Positions 1-5,218 of a stretch of 5,696 nucleotides of DNA are shown here, one piece after another. Location of the stretch: contig CALMPZ010000124.1 in the NCBI GenBank assembly GCA_937871645.1, positions 1 to 5,696 on the forward strand. Reading direction: 5' to 3'. The notes below the pieces were generated by a model, which was not told the DNA's origin, searched no databases, and saw nothing but the letters and a program-made list of their open reading frames with translations. How positions within the stretch are numbered: the first letter of the stretch is position 1; every line of letters begins with the position of its first letter. Source of the DNA: an uncultured Polymorphobacter sp. Its GTDB lineage: Bacteria; Pseudomonadota; Alphaproteobacteria; Sphingomonadales; Sphingomonadaceae. The position numbers and the translations under genes were made by a program.

Positions 1-4
1 GGAA

Positions 5-21
5 TTTTTTTTTTTTTTTTT
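5..21. repeat. 17-T homopolymer tract
   Basis: Positions 5-21 are seventeen consecutive T residues, ending nine bases before the ATG at 31. Such a tract is unusual in an otherwise GC-rich genome. It could be the U-run of a terminator for a gene upstream of the window, an AT-rich promoter element, a slippage-prone (phase-variable) tract, or partly a sequencing artefact. The window does not contain enough upstream sequence to decide. Confidence 0.8.
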
Positions 22-30
22 ATTACAACG

Positions 31-609
31 ATGGAGATTGACCCGCTGAACGAGCCGCCGCGGGTAATATTTGTCGTAAGCGATTCCTTTAAGACATCTG
101 ACATGATCTACTTGGAGGTAAAATTCGAAAAGGCATTCGCAAAATATGGAATCCATATCGAAACGATGTCATCTCTTCAGAGGGAGATTGCAAAAAAATG
201 CTTAGATTCTTGCCCGAGTGATGTAAGATCATCTGTAATAAGTAGTTTTATCAATAAAAATGCAATCGATCAAATAATTATAGTCGAGCCTATTGATGTG
301 TCGAATGGTAGGTCGTGCACTTATTCTACGCAGAATAAATTTCAGATGGCACCGGAATTTGGTACACATACTACGCAATCGTGCTCAAACAATGTTTCAT
401 CAACATTTAAATTGAAATTTGTAAGCTTGCGCGAGCGTAAAAATGTTCTGGTCAGCGAGATAAATTCGGACGGTGACGATTCAAGCGTAGGGTTCTATTT
501 TTCTGACGCTAAGACAGGTTTTCAGCAATCTATCTCTGGTGCAGTGAAAAAATTTGTTGGTGACAAAAAGGTCCAGAGTATATTGAAATTGAATTCTCTT
601 CCGAAATGA
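31..609 (+). CDS. Hypothetical protein, AT-rich orphan
   Basis: I do not recognise this 192-residue protein from its sequence. It starts with an acidic and proline-containing stretch, then a beta-strand-like PRVIFVVSD (residues 10-18), an amphipathic central helix region, and a second strand AIDQIIIVEP (about 78-87). A Ser/Thr/Asn-rich stretch with two cysteines, a strand FKLKFVSL, and a C-terminal helix near GFQQSISGAVKKFVGDKK follow. The alternation of strands followed by a C-terminal helix loosely recalls small envelope lipoprotein-like domains (DUF4136-like folds), but this is only an impression and no lipobox is visible. The ATG at 31 has no Shine-Dalgarno sequence. The frame is open to the window edge and reads through the T-run as consecutive Phe codons, so the true start may lie upstream. 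Base composition is far more AT-rich than any other gene here, which suggests horizontal acquisition. It could also be a non-functional remnant. Confidence 0.6.
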   Translation: MEIDPLNEPPRVIFVVSDSFKTSDMIYLEVKFEKAFAKYGIHIETMSSLQREIAKKCLDSCPSDVRSSVISSFINKNAIDQIIIVEPIDVSNGRSCTYSTQNKFQMAPEFGTHTTQSCSNNVSSTFKLKFVSLRERKNVLVSEINSDGDDSSVGFYFSDAKTGFQQSISGAVKKFVGDKKVQSILKLNSLPK

Positions 610-751
610 TGCAGATATGTATATGTTTTATTTGAATTATTGATCAAATATAAGTCAATTTCGATCAACAAGTATCGACATCTCAAACATCTGAACCATC
701 ACCTACCGCCCATATATCGAGCGTGCGACGACTTTCACATAATCCGCAGCG

Positions 752-1039
752 CTACACCCGCCCCGCCGCAACCTTGTAAACCAAATTCCGGTCGCGCTTG
801 CCCACCGCCACCACAATCACCACGACGCGCCCGTCATTGACGCGGTAGACCAGCCGGTAGCCGGCGGCGCGCAGCTTGATCTTGTAGCAGTCGGGCAGGT
901 CGTGCAGGCGGCTCGCGGGGACGTGCGGGTTGGTCAGGCGTTCGGCGAGTTTCTTCTTGAGTTGTTCGCGAATGGCCGCACCGAGCTTGTCCCATTCCTT
1001 GCGGGCGCTTGGCAGGAATTCGAGGTCAAAGGTCGTCAA
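752..1039 (-). CDS. relE: RelE family toxin (mRNA interferase)
   Basis: This is a type II toxin that cleaves mRNA in the ribosomal A site and is neutralised by the antitoxin encoded just upstream. I place the start at a TTG (1039-1037), giving 95 residues beginning MTTFDLEFLPSARKEWDKLG, the same length as E. coli RelE and alignable from its first residues. Strongly shared blocks are REQLKKKLAERL (24-35), DCYKIKLR (50-57), GYRLVYRV (60-67) and VGKRDRNLVY (79-88). The residues equivalent to E. coli K52, K54, R61, R81 and Y87 are all present as K53, K55, R62, R82 and Y88, so the toxin is predicted to be active. The frame is open much further upstream (to 1252), but that extension lies inside the antitoxin gene and has no homology-like content. 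The 14-nt overlap with the antitoxin stop implies translational coupling. The TTG start is inferred from alignment, not proven. Confidence 0.93.
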   Translation of the reverse strand: MTTFDLEFLPSARKEWDKLGAAIREQLKKKLAERLTNPHVPASRLHDLPDCYKIKLRAAGYRLVYRVNDGRVVVIVVAVGKRDRNLVYKVAAGRV

Positions 1040-1274
1040 TGTTGACCGGGATTCCGACTTCATTCGCCCGCGCGCGGACGATTTCAGCGAGTTCGATGTC
1101 TTCGAGCCGGTCCATGATTGCTTCCCACGCTGCCGCGGGCACCAGATAGGCAGCCGGCGTGTTGCGGTTGAGCACGGCGACCGGAAACCCGCCCGCAGCT
1201 TCAATGACCGCCGACGGGTTCTTCTTGAGGTCGCTGATCGAGACGCCGGCATCGGCGAGGATGGTGTGTAACAT
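1026..1274 (-). CDS. relB: RelB/StbD-type antitoxin with Phd/YefM-like N-terminus
   Basis: This 82-residue protein is the cognate antitoxin of the downstream RelE and probably also the operon's repressor. The N-terminal part (about 10-45) has the Phd/YefM/StbD pattern SISDLKKNPSAVIEAAGGFP followed by VAVLNRNTPAAYLVPAAAWE, the fold that dimerises and binds DNA. The C-terminal part (about 58-82), EDIELAEIVRARANEVGIPV then NIDDL, resembles the toxin-wrapping tail of RelB, which in E. coli also ends in a valine-rich strand plus an acidic DEL-like end. The gene comes first and the toxin overlaps its stop, the usual order for relBE. The ATG at 1274 fits the family's usual N-terminus. There is no Shine-Dalgarno sequence upstream, and the promoter places the transcript start on the ATG itself. 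The symbol relB reflects the partner; stbD would be an equally fair name. Confidence 0.93.
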   Translation of the reverse strand: MLHTILADAGVSISDLKKNPSAVIEAAGGFPVAVLNRNTPAAYLVPAAAWEAIMDRLEDIELAEIVRARANEVGIPVNIDDL

Positions 1275-1310
1275 GGTCGCTTAATAGGTCTTTTAACCGG
1301 TCATGTCAAT
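1275..1310. repeat. Three phased 12-bp direct repeats, putative antitoxin operator
   Basis: Read on the plus strand, GGTC occurs at 1275, 1287 and 1299, exactly 12 bases apart. The first two units share GGTCnnTTAAnn (ggtcgcttaata and ggtcttttaacc); the third is degenerate (ggtcatgtcaat). Together they cover the -10 box, the spacer and the -35 box of the relBE promoter and end directly at the antitoxin ATG. Their position suggests cooperative binding of antitoxin or toxin-antitoxin complexes for autoregulation. The function is inferred; the repeats are directly visible. Confidence 0.6.
1281..1309 (-). promoter_or_regulatory. Sigma-70-type promoter of the relBE operon
   Basis: On the minus strand, a perfect TTGACA -35 box (1309-1304) is followed by a 17-bp spacer and a TATTAA -10 box (1286-1281, four of six consensus matches). 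Counting seven bases from the end of the -10 box places +1 at 1274, the A of the antitoxin ATG. This predicts a leaderless mRNA, consistent with the missing Shine-Dalgarno sequence. Confidence 0.65.
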
Positions 1311-1399
1311 TGCGCCGATGCCGCACCCGGTTTTGACGGTTGAGCATCGCGCCGCATCGGGCTAAGCCGCTTGGCAATCGTCGATAATCGGAACCGCAC

Positions 1400-2185
1400 A
1401 TGGCAGAATTCTCTCTCCCCGCGAACAGCGTCATCTCGAAGTCGGGCAAGCGCTATCCGGCGCCGGCCGGCGCGAAGAATGTCCGGGCGTTCAAGATCTA
1501 CCGCTGGAACCCCGATGACGGTGCGAACCCGCGTTACGACACCTATGAGCTCGATCTCGACACCACCGGCCCGATGGTTCTCGACGCGCTGATCAAGATC
1601 AAGGGCGAAATCGACCCGACCTTGACCTTCCGGCGCTCGTGCCGCGAGGGCATCTGCGGGTCGTGCTCGATGAACATCGACGGCACCAACACGCTGGCGT
1701 GCACGCAGGCGATCGGCGACATCAAGGGTGAGGTGCAGATCACCCCGCTGCCGCATATGGAGGTCATCAAGGACCTGGTACCCGACTTCAAGCATTTCTA
1801 CGCGCAATATGCCTCGATCAAGCCGTGGCTGCAGACCGTCACGCCGGCACCCGCCAACGAGGAACGCCTGCAGTCGGTTGCAGACCGCGCCAAGCTCGAC
1901 GGCATGTACGAGTGCATCCTGTGCGCCTGCTGCAGCACGTCCTGCCCGAGCTATTGGTGGAACAGCGACAAGTTCCTTGGGCCGGCTGTGCTGCTGGCGG
2001 CGTATCGCTGGCTCGCCGACAGCCGCGATGAAATGACCGGCGAGCGGTTGGATGCGCTGGAAGATCCGTTCCGCTTGTATCGTTGCCACACGATCATGAA
2101 CTGCTCGAATGTGTGCCCGAAGGGTTTGAACCCCGCGCATGCGATTGCGGAAATCAAAAAAATGATGGTGGAACGCGCTGTTTAG
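1400..2185 (+). CDS. sdhB: Succinate dehydrogenase iron-sulfur subunit SdhB
   Basis: SdhB carries electrons from the flavoprotein SdhA to ubiquinone in the membrane-bound succinate dehydrogenase (complex II). The 261-residue product has the full cofactor set. The [2Fe-2S] ligands are C81, C86, C89 and C101 in CREGICGSC and the following segment. The [4Fe-4S] ligands are C172, C175 and C178 in [17 protein letters not shown] plus C239. The [3Fe-4S] ligands are C182, C229 and C235. P183, W186, W187 and H230 correspond to the E. coli quinone-site residues P160, W163, W164 and H207. The N-terminal extension [10 protein letters not shown], about 25 residues longer than in E. coli, is usual for alphaproteobacteria. 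The ATG has only a weak GGAA seven bases upstream. sdhA, normally directly upstream, is absent from the preceding 1.4 kb; a divergent toxin-antitoxin operon lies there instead, so sdhB probably needs its own promoter in 1275-1399, where I see no convincing one. The gene looks intact. Confidence 0.98.
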   Translation: MAEFSLPANSVISKSGKRYPAPAGAKNVRAFKIYRWNPDDGANPRYDTYELDLDTTGPMVLDALIKIKGEIDPTLTFRRSCREGICGSCSMNIDGTNTLACTQAIGDIKGEVQITPLPHMEVIKDLVPDFKHFYAQYASIKPWLQTVTPAPANEERLQSVADRAKLDGMYECILCACCSTSCPSYWWNSDKFLGPAVLLAAYRWLADSRDEMTGERLDALEDPFRLYRCHTIMNCSNVCPKGLNPAHAIAEIKKMMVERAV

Positions 2186-2298
2186 CGGCTGCGCCCAAGC
2201 CGAAATTTGCTCTTCGCGAATTTCGCCTTGGAAGCTGACTCGCGAAACAGCGCGGCCGGCGAGGCAGCGGGCCGCAGCCCGCTGAACTCGGCCGACGG

Positions 2299-2313
2299 GC
2301 GGGCTTTGCCCGC
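2299..2313. repeat. Hairpin GCGGGC-TTT-GCCCGC (left inner end of the inverted repeat)
   Basis: A perfect 6-bp GC stem with a TTT loop lies at the inner edge of the left arm. Its inverted twin lies at 2474-2488. No U-run follows on either strand, so it is not a textbook terminator by itself. Confidence 0.7.
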
Positions 2314-2368
2314 AATCTTACTGCCTTGCATTGTTTCTGACGATCTAACGGGCACCGCCGCTCGTCGG

Positions 2369-2383
2369 CGTGGCTTTGCCACG
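2369..2383. repeat. Hairpin CGTGGC-TTT-GCCACG
   Basis: A perfect 6-bp stem around a TTT loop sits in the centre of the large inverted repeat. It shares the GGCTTTGCC core with its neighbours, but the outer stem bases differ on both sides so that pairing is kept. Confidence 0.65.
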
Positions 2384-2401
2384 ACGGGCGCGCCCTGATC
2401 G

Positions 2402-2418
2402 GCGCGGCAAAGCCGCGC
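2402..2418. repeat. Hairpin GCGCGGC-AAA-GCCGCGC
   Basis: A perfect 7-bp stem with an AAA loop lies in the centre of the inverted repeat. It is the same hairpin type as at 2369-2383 but in the opposite orientation (AAA rather than TTT). Confidence 0.65.
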
Positions 2419-2473
2419 TTGCATCGAGCTGCGCGTTGAAGGCGCGCGAAGTTCAGAAAGAAAAAGAAAGTTA

Positions 2474-2488
2474 GCGGGCAAAGCCCGC
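2474..2488. repeat. Hairpin GCGGGC-AAA-GCCCGC (right inner end of the inverted repeat)
   Basis: This is the exact reverse complement of 2299-2313 and marks the inner edge of the right arm. Confidence 0.7.
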
Positions 2489-2606
2489 TCGTCGGCCGAG
2501 TTCAGCGGACTTAGGCCCGCTGCCTCGCCGGCCGGCCTGGCGCGAGTCCGCGCCGAAGGCTAAAATCGCAAGAGCAATTTTCGTCTTCGGCGTGGCCGCG
2601 CTGCGG

Positions 2607-3824
2607 CTATGCCATGGCGAGGACGAGGTTTTTCACCTGCGGATAAATCTGCTGCTCCCACTTCTTCCCCGAAAACAGCCCGTAATGGCCGACCCCCGGT
2701 TGCAAGTGATAGCGCTTCAGATGCGGCCGCAAACTCGTGCACAGGTCATGCGCCGCTGACGTCTGCCCGACCGAGCAGATATCGTCACGCTCGCCCTCGA
2801 CCGTCAGCAGCGCGGTACGGTGAATGGCGCCCGGCCGCACCTTGCGGCCACGGTGCATCAGCTCGCCACGCGCCAGCTCGGCCTGCTGGAACACCTTCTC
2901 GACCGTTTCGAGGTAGAACTCTGCAGTCAGGTCGAGCACCGCGAAATATTCCTCGTAAAAGTCCTGGATGACCGTCGCCTTGTCGATTTCGGCATTGGCG
3001 AGGTGCTGGTAGAGCGCGCGGTGCTGGCCGGTGTGGCGCTCCTTGTTCATCGACATGAACGCGGTGAGCTGCAGGAAGCCCGGATAGACGCGGCGGCCGC
3101 GCCCGGCATAGCGCGCCGGCACCTTCGAAATCAGCTTGTCGCGGAACCATTCGATCGGGTTGTCCATCGCCAGGTCGTTGACCGTCGTCGGCGCAATGCG
3201 CGTGTCGATCGGCCCGCCCATCAACGTCATCGTCCGCGGCACGGCGGGATTCTTGTCCTCCGACATGATGGCAACCGCCGCCAAGGTCGGCACGCACGGC
3301 TGGCACACCGCGAGCACGTTCGACGCCGGCCCGAGCTCCTCGAGGAAGCGGATGACATAGTCGGTATAGTCTTCGAGCCCGAAGGTCCCGGCGTCGGCGG
3401 GCACGTCGCGGGCATTGACCCAGTCGGTGATATAGACGTCATGGTCGGACAGCAATGTCTTGACCGTATTGCGCAGCAGCGTCGAAAAATGGCCCGACAG
3501 CGGCGCGACGACGAGCATCTTGGGCTGCGGCGTCAGCACGTCGTCCTTGGCAAAGTGCAGCAGGTTGCCGAACGGCAGTGACAGCGTGATTTCCTCGCGC
3601 ACCGAAACTTCGCGGTTGCCGTCGACGACGGTCTTGATGCCGAACGGCGGGCGTTCGTGCGTCACCTTCGAATTGCCGGTCACGTCGATCAGTGCATACA
3701 GGCTGTCGGCTATCGGCGTGCGCGCCATCGGCCCCATCATGCCGCGCCATTTGAGTGCCGCCGCCGCCATCCGCCGGTACGGCGTCATGGCATCGGTCCA
3801 CGTCTGGAACACCTGGTACAGCAT
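2607..3824 (-). CDS. phaZ: Intracellular polyhydroxybutyrate depolymerase PhaZ
   Basis: This enzyme hydrolyses intracellular poly(3-hydroxybutyrate) granules to 3-hydroxybutyrate units, releasing stored carbon. The 405-residue protein matches the PhaZ1-type family of alpha/beta hydrolases that use cysteine as nucleophile. It starts MLYQVFQTWTDAM, a typical family N-terminus. The nucleophile region is VLAVCQPCVP with C174 as the likely catalytic residue (C177 nearby). The acid lies in TVEGERDDIC (D347 or D348) and the catalytic histidine is H380 in GVGHYGLFSG; spacing agrees with the C183-D355-H388 triad of the Ralstonia enzyme. I chose the ATG at 3824 because a strong GGAGGA lies about ten bases upstream and the family starts there. 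The frame stays open to an ATG at 3935, but that adds 37 unlike residues across the intergenic dyads. It has no signal peptide, as expected for an intracellular enzyme. It converges on sdhB and diverges from the GST gene. Confidence 0.93.
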   Translation of the reverse strand: MLYQVFQTWTDAMTPYRRMAAAALKWRGMMGPMARTPIADSLYALIDVTGNSKVTHERPPFGIKTVVDGNREVSVREEITLSLPFGNLLHFAKDDVLTPQPKMLVVAPLSGHFSTLLRNTVKTLLSDHDVYITDWVNARDVPADAGTFGLEDYTDYVIRFLEELGPASNVLAVCQPCVPTLAAVAIMSEDKNPAVPRTMTLMGGPIDTRIAPTTVNDLAMDNPIEWFRDKLISKVPARYAGRGRRVYPGFLQLTAFMSMNKERHTGQHRALYQHLANAEIDKATVIQDFYEEYFAVLDLTAEFYLETVEKVFQQAELARGELMHRGRKVRPGAIHRTALLTVEGERDDICSVGQTSAAHDLCTSLRPHLKRYHLQPGVGHYGLFSGKKWEQQIYPQVKNLVLAMA

Positions 3825-3896
3825 CAGCGCACAGTCCTCCGCGGGCGGGGGCGAATCGCAATAAACGTAATGCCCCACTTCCCTTGTCGATTGATT

Positions 3897-3934
3897 AGTG
3901 CATAAAATGCTGCACTGCGTCATGAAATATTTCA
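3897..3934. promoter_or_regulatory. Dyads and TGC-rich motif in the phaZ/GST divergent intergenic region
   Basis: Two symmetric elements lie in the gap between divergent genes. AGTGCA-N8-TGCACT spans 3897-3916 and TGAAATATTTCA at 3923-3934 is a perfect 12-bp palindrome. The sequence ATGCTGCACTGCG (3907-3919) is TGC-rich in the manner of operators of PhaR, the PHB-responsive repressor of phasin genes. This makes PhaR-like control of phaZ possible. A TTGAAA at 3935-3930 could be a -35 box towards phaZ, but no good -10 box follows at the right distance. Confidence 0.4.
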
Positions 3935-3988
3935 AGCGGCGCGTTTATTTTTTCGGGGGTGGCGTCCGTCCCCGCCCAGGAGAGTCAC

Positions 3989-4657
3989 ATGGCCAAGGCC
4001 CCGGAACGCGCGCAACTGACGCTGTCGAGCAAGAACTACTCGTCATGGTCGCTGCGGGGTTGGCTGCTGTGCCGCATGGCCGGGCTGCAGATCGACGAGC
4101 GCAAGGTGGCGATCGATGACGCCACCAACCGCGCCGAGCTGCTGCTGCTGTCGCCGTCGGTGCTGGTACCGCGGCTGACGCACGACGGTGTCAGCGTCTG
4201 GGACACGCTGGCGATTGCCGAATATTTGAACGAAATCTTCCCCGACGCCGGACTTTTCCCCGCCGACCGCGTGGCGCGCGCGCATTGCCGCTCGATTTCG
4301 GGCGAAATCCACTCGGGATTCGCCAATCTGCGCTCGGCGCTGCCGATGAACCTGCGCACCACGCACGCCAAGTTCCGCATCTTCGCCGGCGCGCGTCCCG
4401 ACATCGACCGCGTCGAAACCATCTGGGCCGAATGCCTTGCGGCGTACGACGGCCCGTACCTGTTCGGCGCCAAACCCACCGTCGCCGATGCGATGTTCGC
4501 GCCCGTGACGCGCCGCTTCATCACCTATGCGGTGGCGATTTCACCGGTCAGCGCCGCCTATTGCGCCACCATCGACGCCTGGCCGCTGATGCGCGAATGG
4601 ATCAAGGCGGCCGCCGCCGAGCCCGAGGAAATGGAAGAGCTCGATGTCGAATTCTGA
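3989..4657 (+). CDS. Glutathione S-transferase family protein
   Basis: This 222-residue protein has the two-domain GST architecture: an N-terminal thioredoxin-like domain (about 8-85) and an all-helical C-terminal domain (about 95-210). LTLSSKNYSSWSLRGWL (10-26) carries the serine that normally activates glutathione in this type. VLVPRLTHDG (59-67) has the cis-proline P61, and WDTLAIAEYL (71-80) is the usual glutathione gamma-glutamyl contact loop, here D-T rather than E-S. TVADAMFAPV (164-173) matches the conserved N-capping box of the C-terminal domain. The likely role is cytoplasmic glutathione conjugation or a related thiol reaction; the substrate cannot be read from sequence. I chose the ATG at 3989 because AGGAGA lies five bases upstream; the frame opens earlier at 3959 without a ribosome binding site. 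A terminator follows, so it is probably transcribed alone. Confidence 0.9.
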   Translation: MAKAPERAQLTLSSKNYSSWSLRGWLLCRMAGLQIDERKVAIDDATNRAELLLLSPSVLVPRLTHDGVSVWDTLAIAEYLNEIFPDAGLFPADRVARAHCRSISGEIHSGFANLRSALPMNLRTTHAKFRIFAGARPDIDRVETIWAECLAAYDGPYLFGAKPTVADAMFAPVTRRFITYAVAISPVSAAYCATIDAWPLMREWIKAAAAEPEEMEELDVEF

Positions 4658-4687
4658 GTCGCGGCGGGTGGCGGGTCGCTGCAACTG

Positions 4688-4709
4688 CGACGGGAGGCGT
4701 CGGTTTTTG
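4688..4709 (+). terminator. Rho-independent terminator after the GST gene
   Basis: A hairpin of CGACG (4688-4692), loop GGAGG and CGTCG (4698-4702) is followed by one G and five T residues (4704-4708). It lies 30 bases after the GST stop and before the thioesterase start, so it would separate the two transcription units. The stem is short at five base pairs, which keeps confidence moderate. Confidence 0.55.
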
Positions 4710-4744
4710 TTGCTTTGCACCACGAACCTCGCCAACTAGCCGCC

Positions 4745-5218
4745 ATGCCCCCCATACGCATCACCGAAGGCGAGTTCGCAGGCTGGTACATCTGGCACCG
4801 CGAGAACGAAGGCCGCTTTTCCGACCTGCTCGGCAATTTCTATTTCCGGCGCCTGCCCGACCGCACAATCCAGGGCCGCATGGCGACCGACAAGCGCCAT
4901 TCGAACGGCCTCGGCTATCTGCACGGCGGCTTCCTGATGTCGTTCATCGACATGGCGATGTTCGCGTTCATCGCGCCGCAGCTTGAAAACTCGGGCGCGG
5001 TGACGCTGAGTTGCGCCACCGACTTCCTTGGCGCCGGCATTGTCGGTGAACCGATCGACGCGACCGGCGAAATCCTCAAGGAAACCGGCAAGATGATCTT
5101 CGTGCGCGGCTTGCTCAAGCAGGGCGACGCGGTCGTCTGCTCGTTCACCGGCACGATGCGCAAGATCCCGCGCCCGCCCACCGGTGTCCCCGTGCTCAAG
5201 GCGACGCGTCCGGCGTGA
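4745..5218 (+). CDS. PaaI-type hotdog-fold acyl-CoA thioesterase
   Basis: This 157-residue protein is predicted to hydrolyse acyl-CoA thioesters with a single hotdog domain and to work as a dimer or tetramer in the cytoplasm. The signature is NGLGYLHGGFLMSFIDMAMF (54-73): N54, H60 and G61 of the HGG motif begin the central helix, and D69 lies nine residues after H60, as the catalytic D61 does after H52 in E. coli PaaI. Strands such as VTLSCATDFLG (86-96) and MIFVRGLLKQGDAVVCSFTG (117-136) complete the fold. The actual acyl substrate is unknown, and no phenylacetate genes lie nearby, so I do not use the name paaI. The ATG at 4745 lacks a clear Shine-Dalgarno sequence. An upstream in-frame TTG at 4715 would add ten residues of low likelihood. 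The stop overlaps the zapE start by four bases. Confidence 0.9.
   Translation: MPPIRITEGEFAGWYIWHRENEGRFSDLLGNFYFRRLPDRTIQGRMATDKRHSNGLGYLHGGFLMSFIDMAMFAFIAPQLENSGAVTLSCATDFLGAGIVGEPIDATGEILKETGKMIFVRGLLKQGDAVVCSFTGTMRKIPRPPTGVPVLKATRPA

Larger units (their letters stand above)
2201..2583. repeat. Large imperfect inverted repeat with nested hairpins between sdhB and phaZ
   Basis: The gap 2186-2606 holds no credible gene. It holds an inverted repeat with arms at 2201-2313 and 2474-2583, flanking a 160-bp centre. Shared blocks include GGCCGGCGAGGCAGCGGGCC (2254-2273, inverted at about 2514-2533) and CCGCTGAACTCGGCCGAC (2279-2296, inverted at about 2491-2508). They also include the hairpin GCGGGCTTTGCCCGC (2299-2313, inverted 2474-2488). 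The outer parts are more diverged (GCTCTT and GCCTT blocks, small indels). The centre has two more hairpins with the same GGC-TTT-GCC core, at 2369-2383 and 2402-2418. The element has no transposase and ends just short of both flanking genes. It resembles a REP-doublet (REPIN)-like or MITE-like intergenic repeat, and may terminate transcription of the two convergent genes. The family assignment is inference. Confidence 0.75.

Noticed and set aside
630..649. Possible terminator ATTTGA-N8-TCAAAT after the orphan gene
   Set aside because: The stem is six weak AT-rich pairs and no T-run follows, so chance is a sufficient explanation in AT-rich DNA.
640..840. 66-codon plus-strand ORF downstream of the orphan
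   Set aside because: It crosses the composition boundary, overlaps the 3' end of relE in antisense and becomes a proline-rich shadow.
752..1252. 166-residue version of the toxin frame starting at 1252
   Set aside because: The extra N-terminal part is antisense-free but out-of-frame antitoxin sequence, has no RelE similarity, and the TTG at 1039 gives the exact family length.
1301..2140. Long minus-strand ORF of 279 codons opposite sdhB
   Set aside because: Arginine- and alanine-rich shadow translation typical of high-GC antisense frames; sdhB on the plus strand is unambiguous.
2207..2481. Small ORFs on both strands within the inverted repeat
   Set aside because: They lie entirely inside palindromic repeat sequence, lack ribosome binding sites and show no protein-like pattern.
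2820..3581. Plus-strand ORF of 253 codons opposite phaZ
   Set aside because: Low-complexity Arg/His-rich shadow of phaZ with no recognisable domain.
3825..3935. N-terminal extension of PhaZ by 37 residues
   Set aside because: It lacks family similarity and a ribosome binding site, and it overlaps the intergenic dyads; the ATG at 3824 has a strong GGAGGA and the expected MLYQ start.
4285..4986. Plus-strand 233-codon ORF spanning the GST and thioesterase genes in another frame
   Set aside because: Arg-rich out-of-frame translation crossing a terminator and two real genes.
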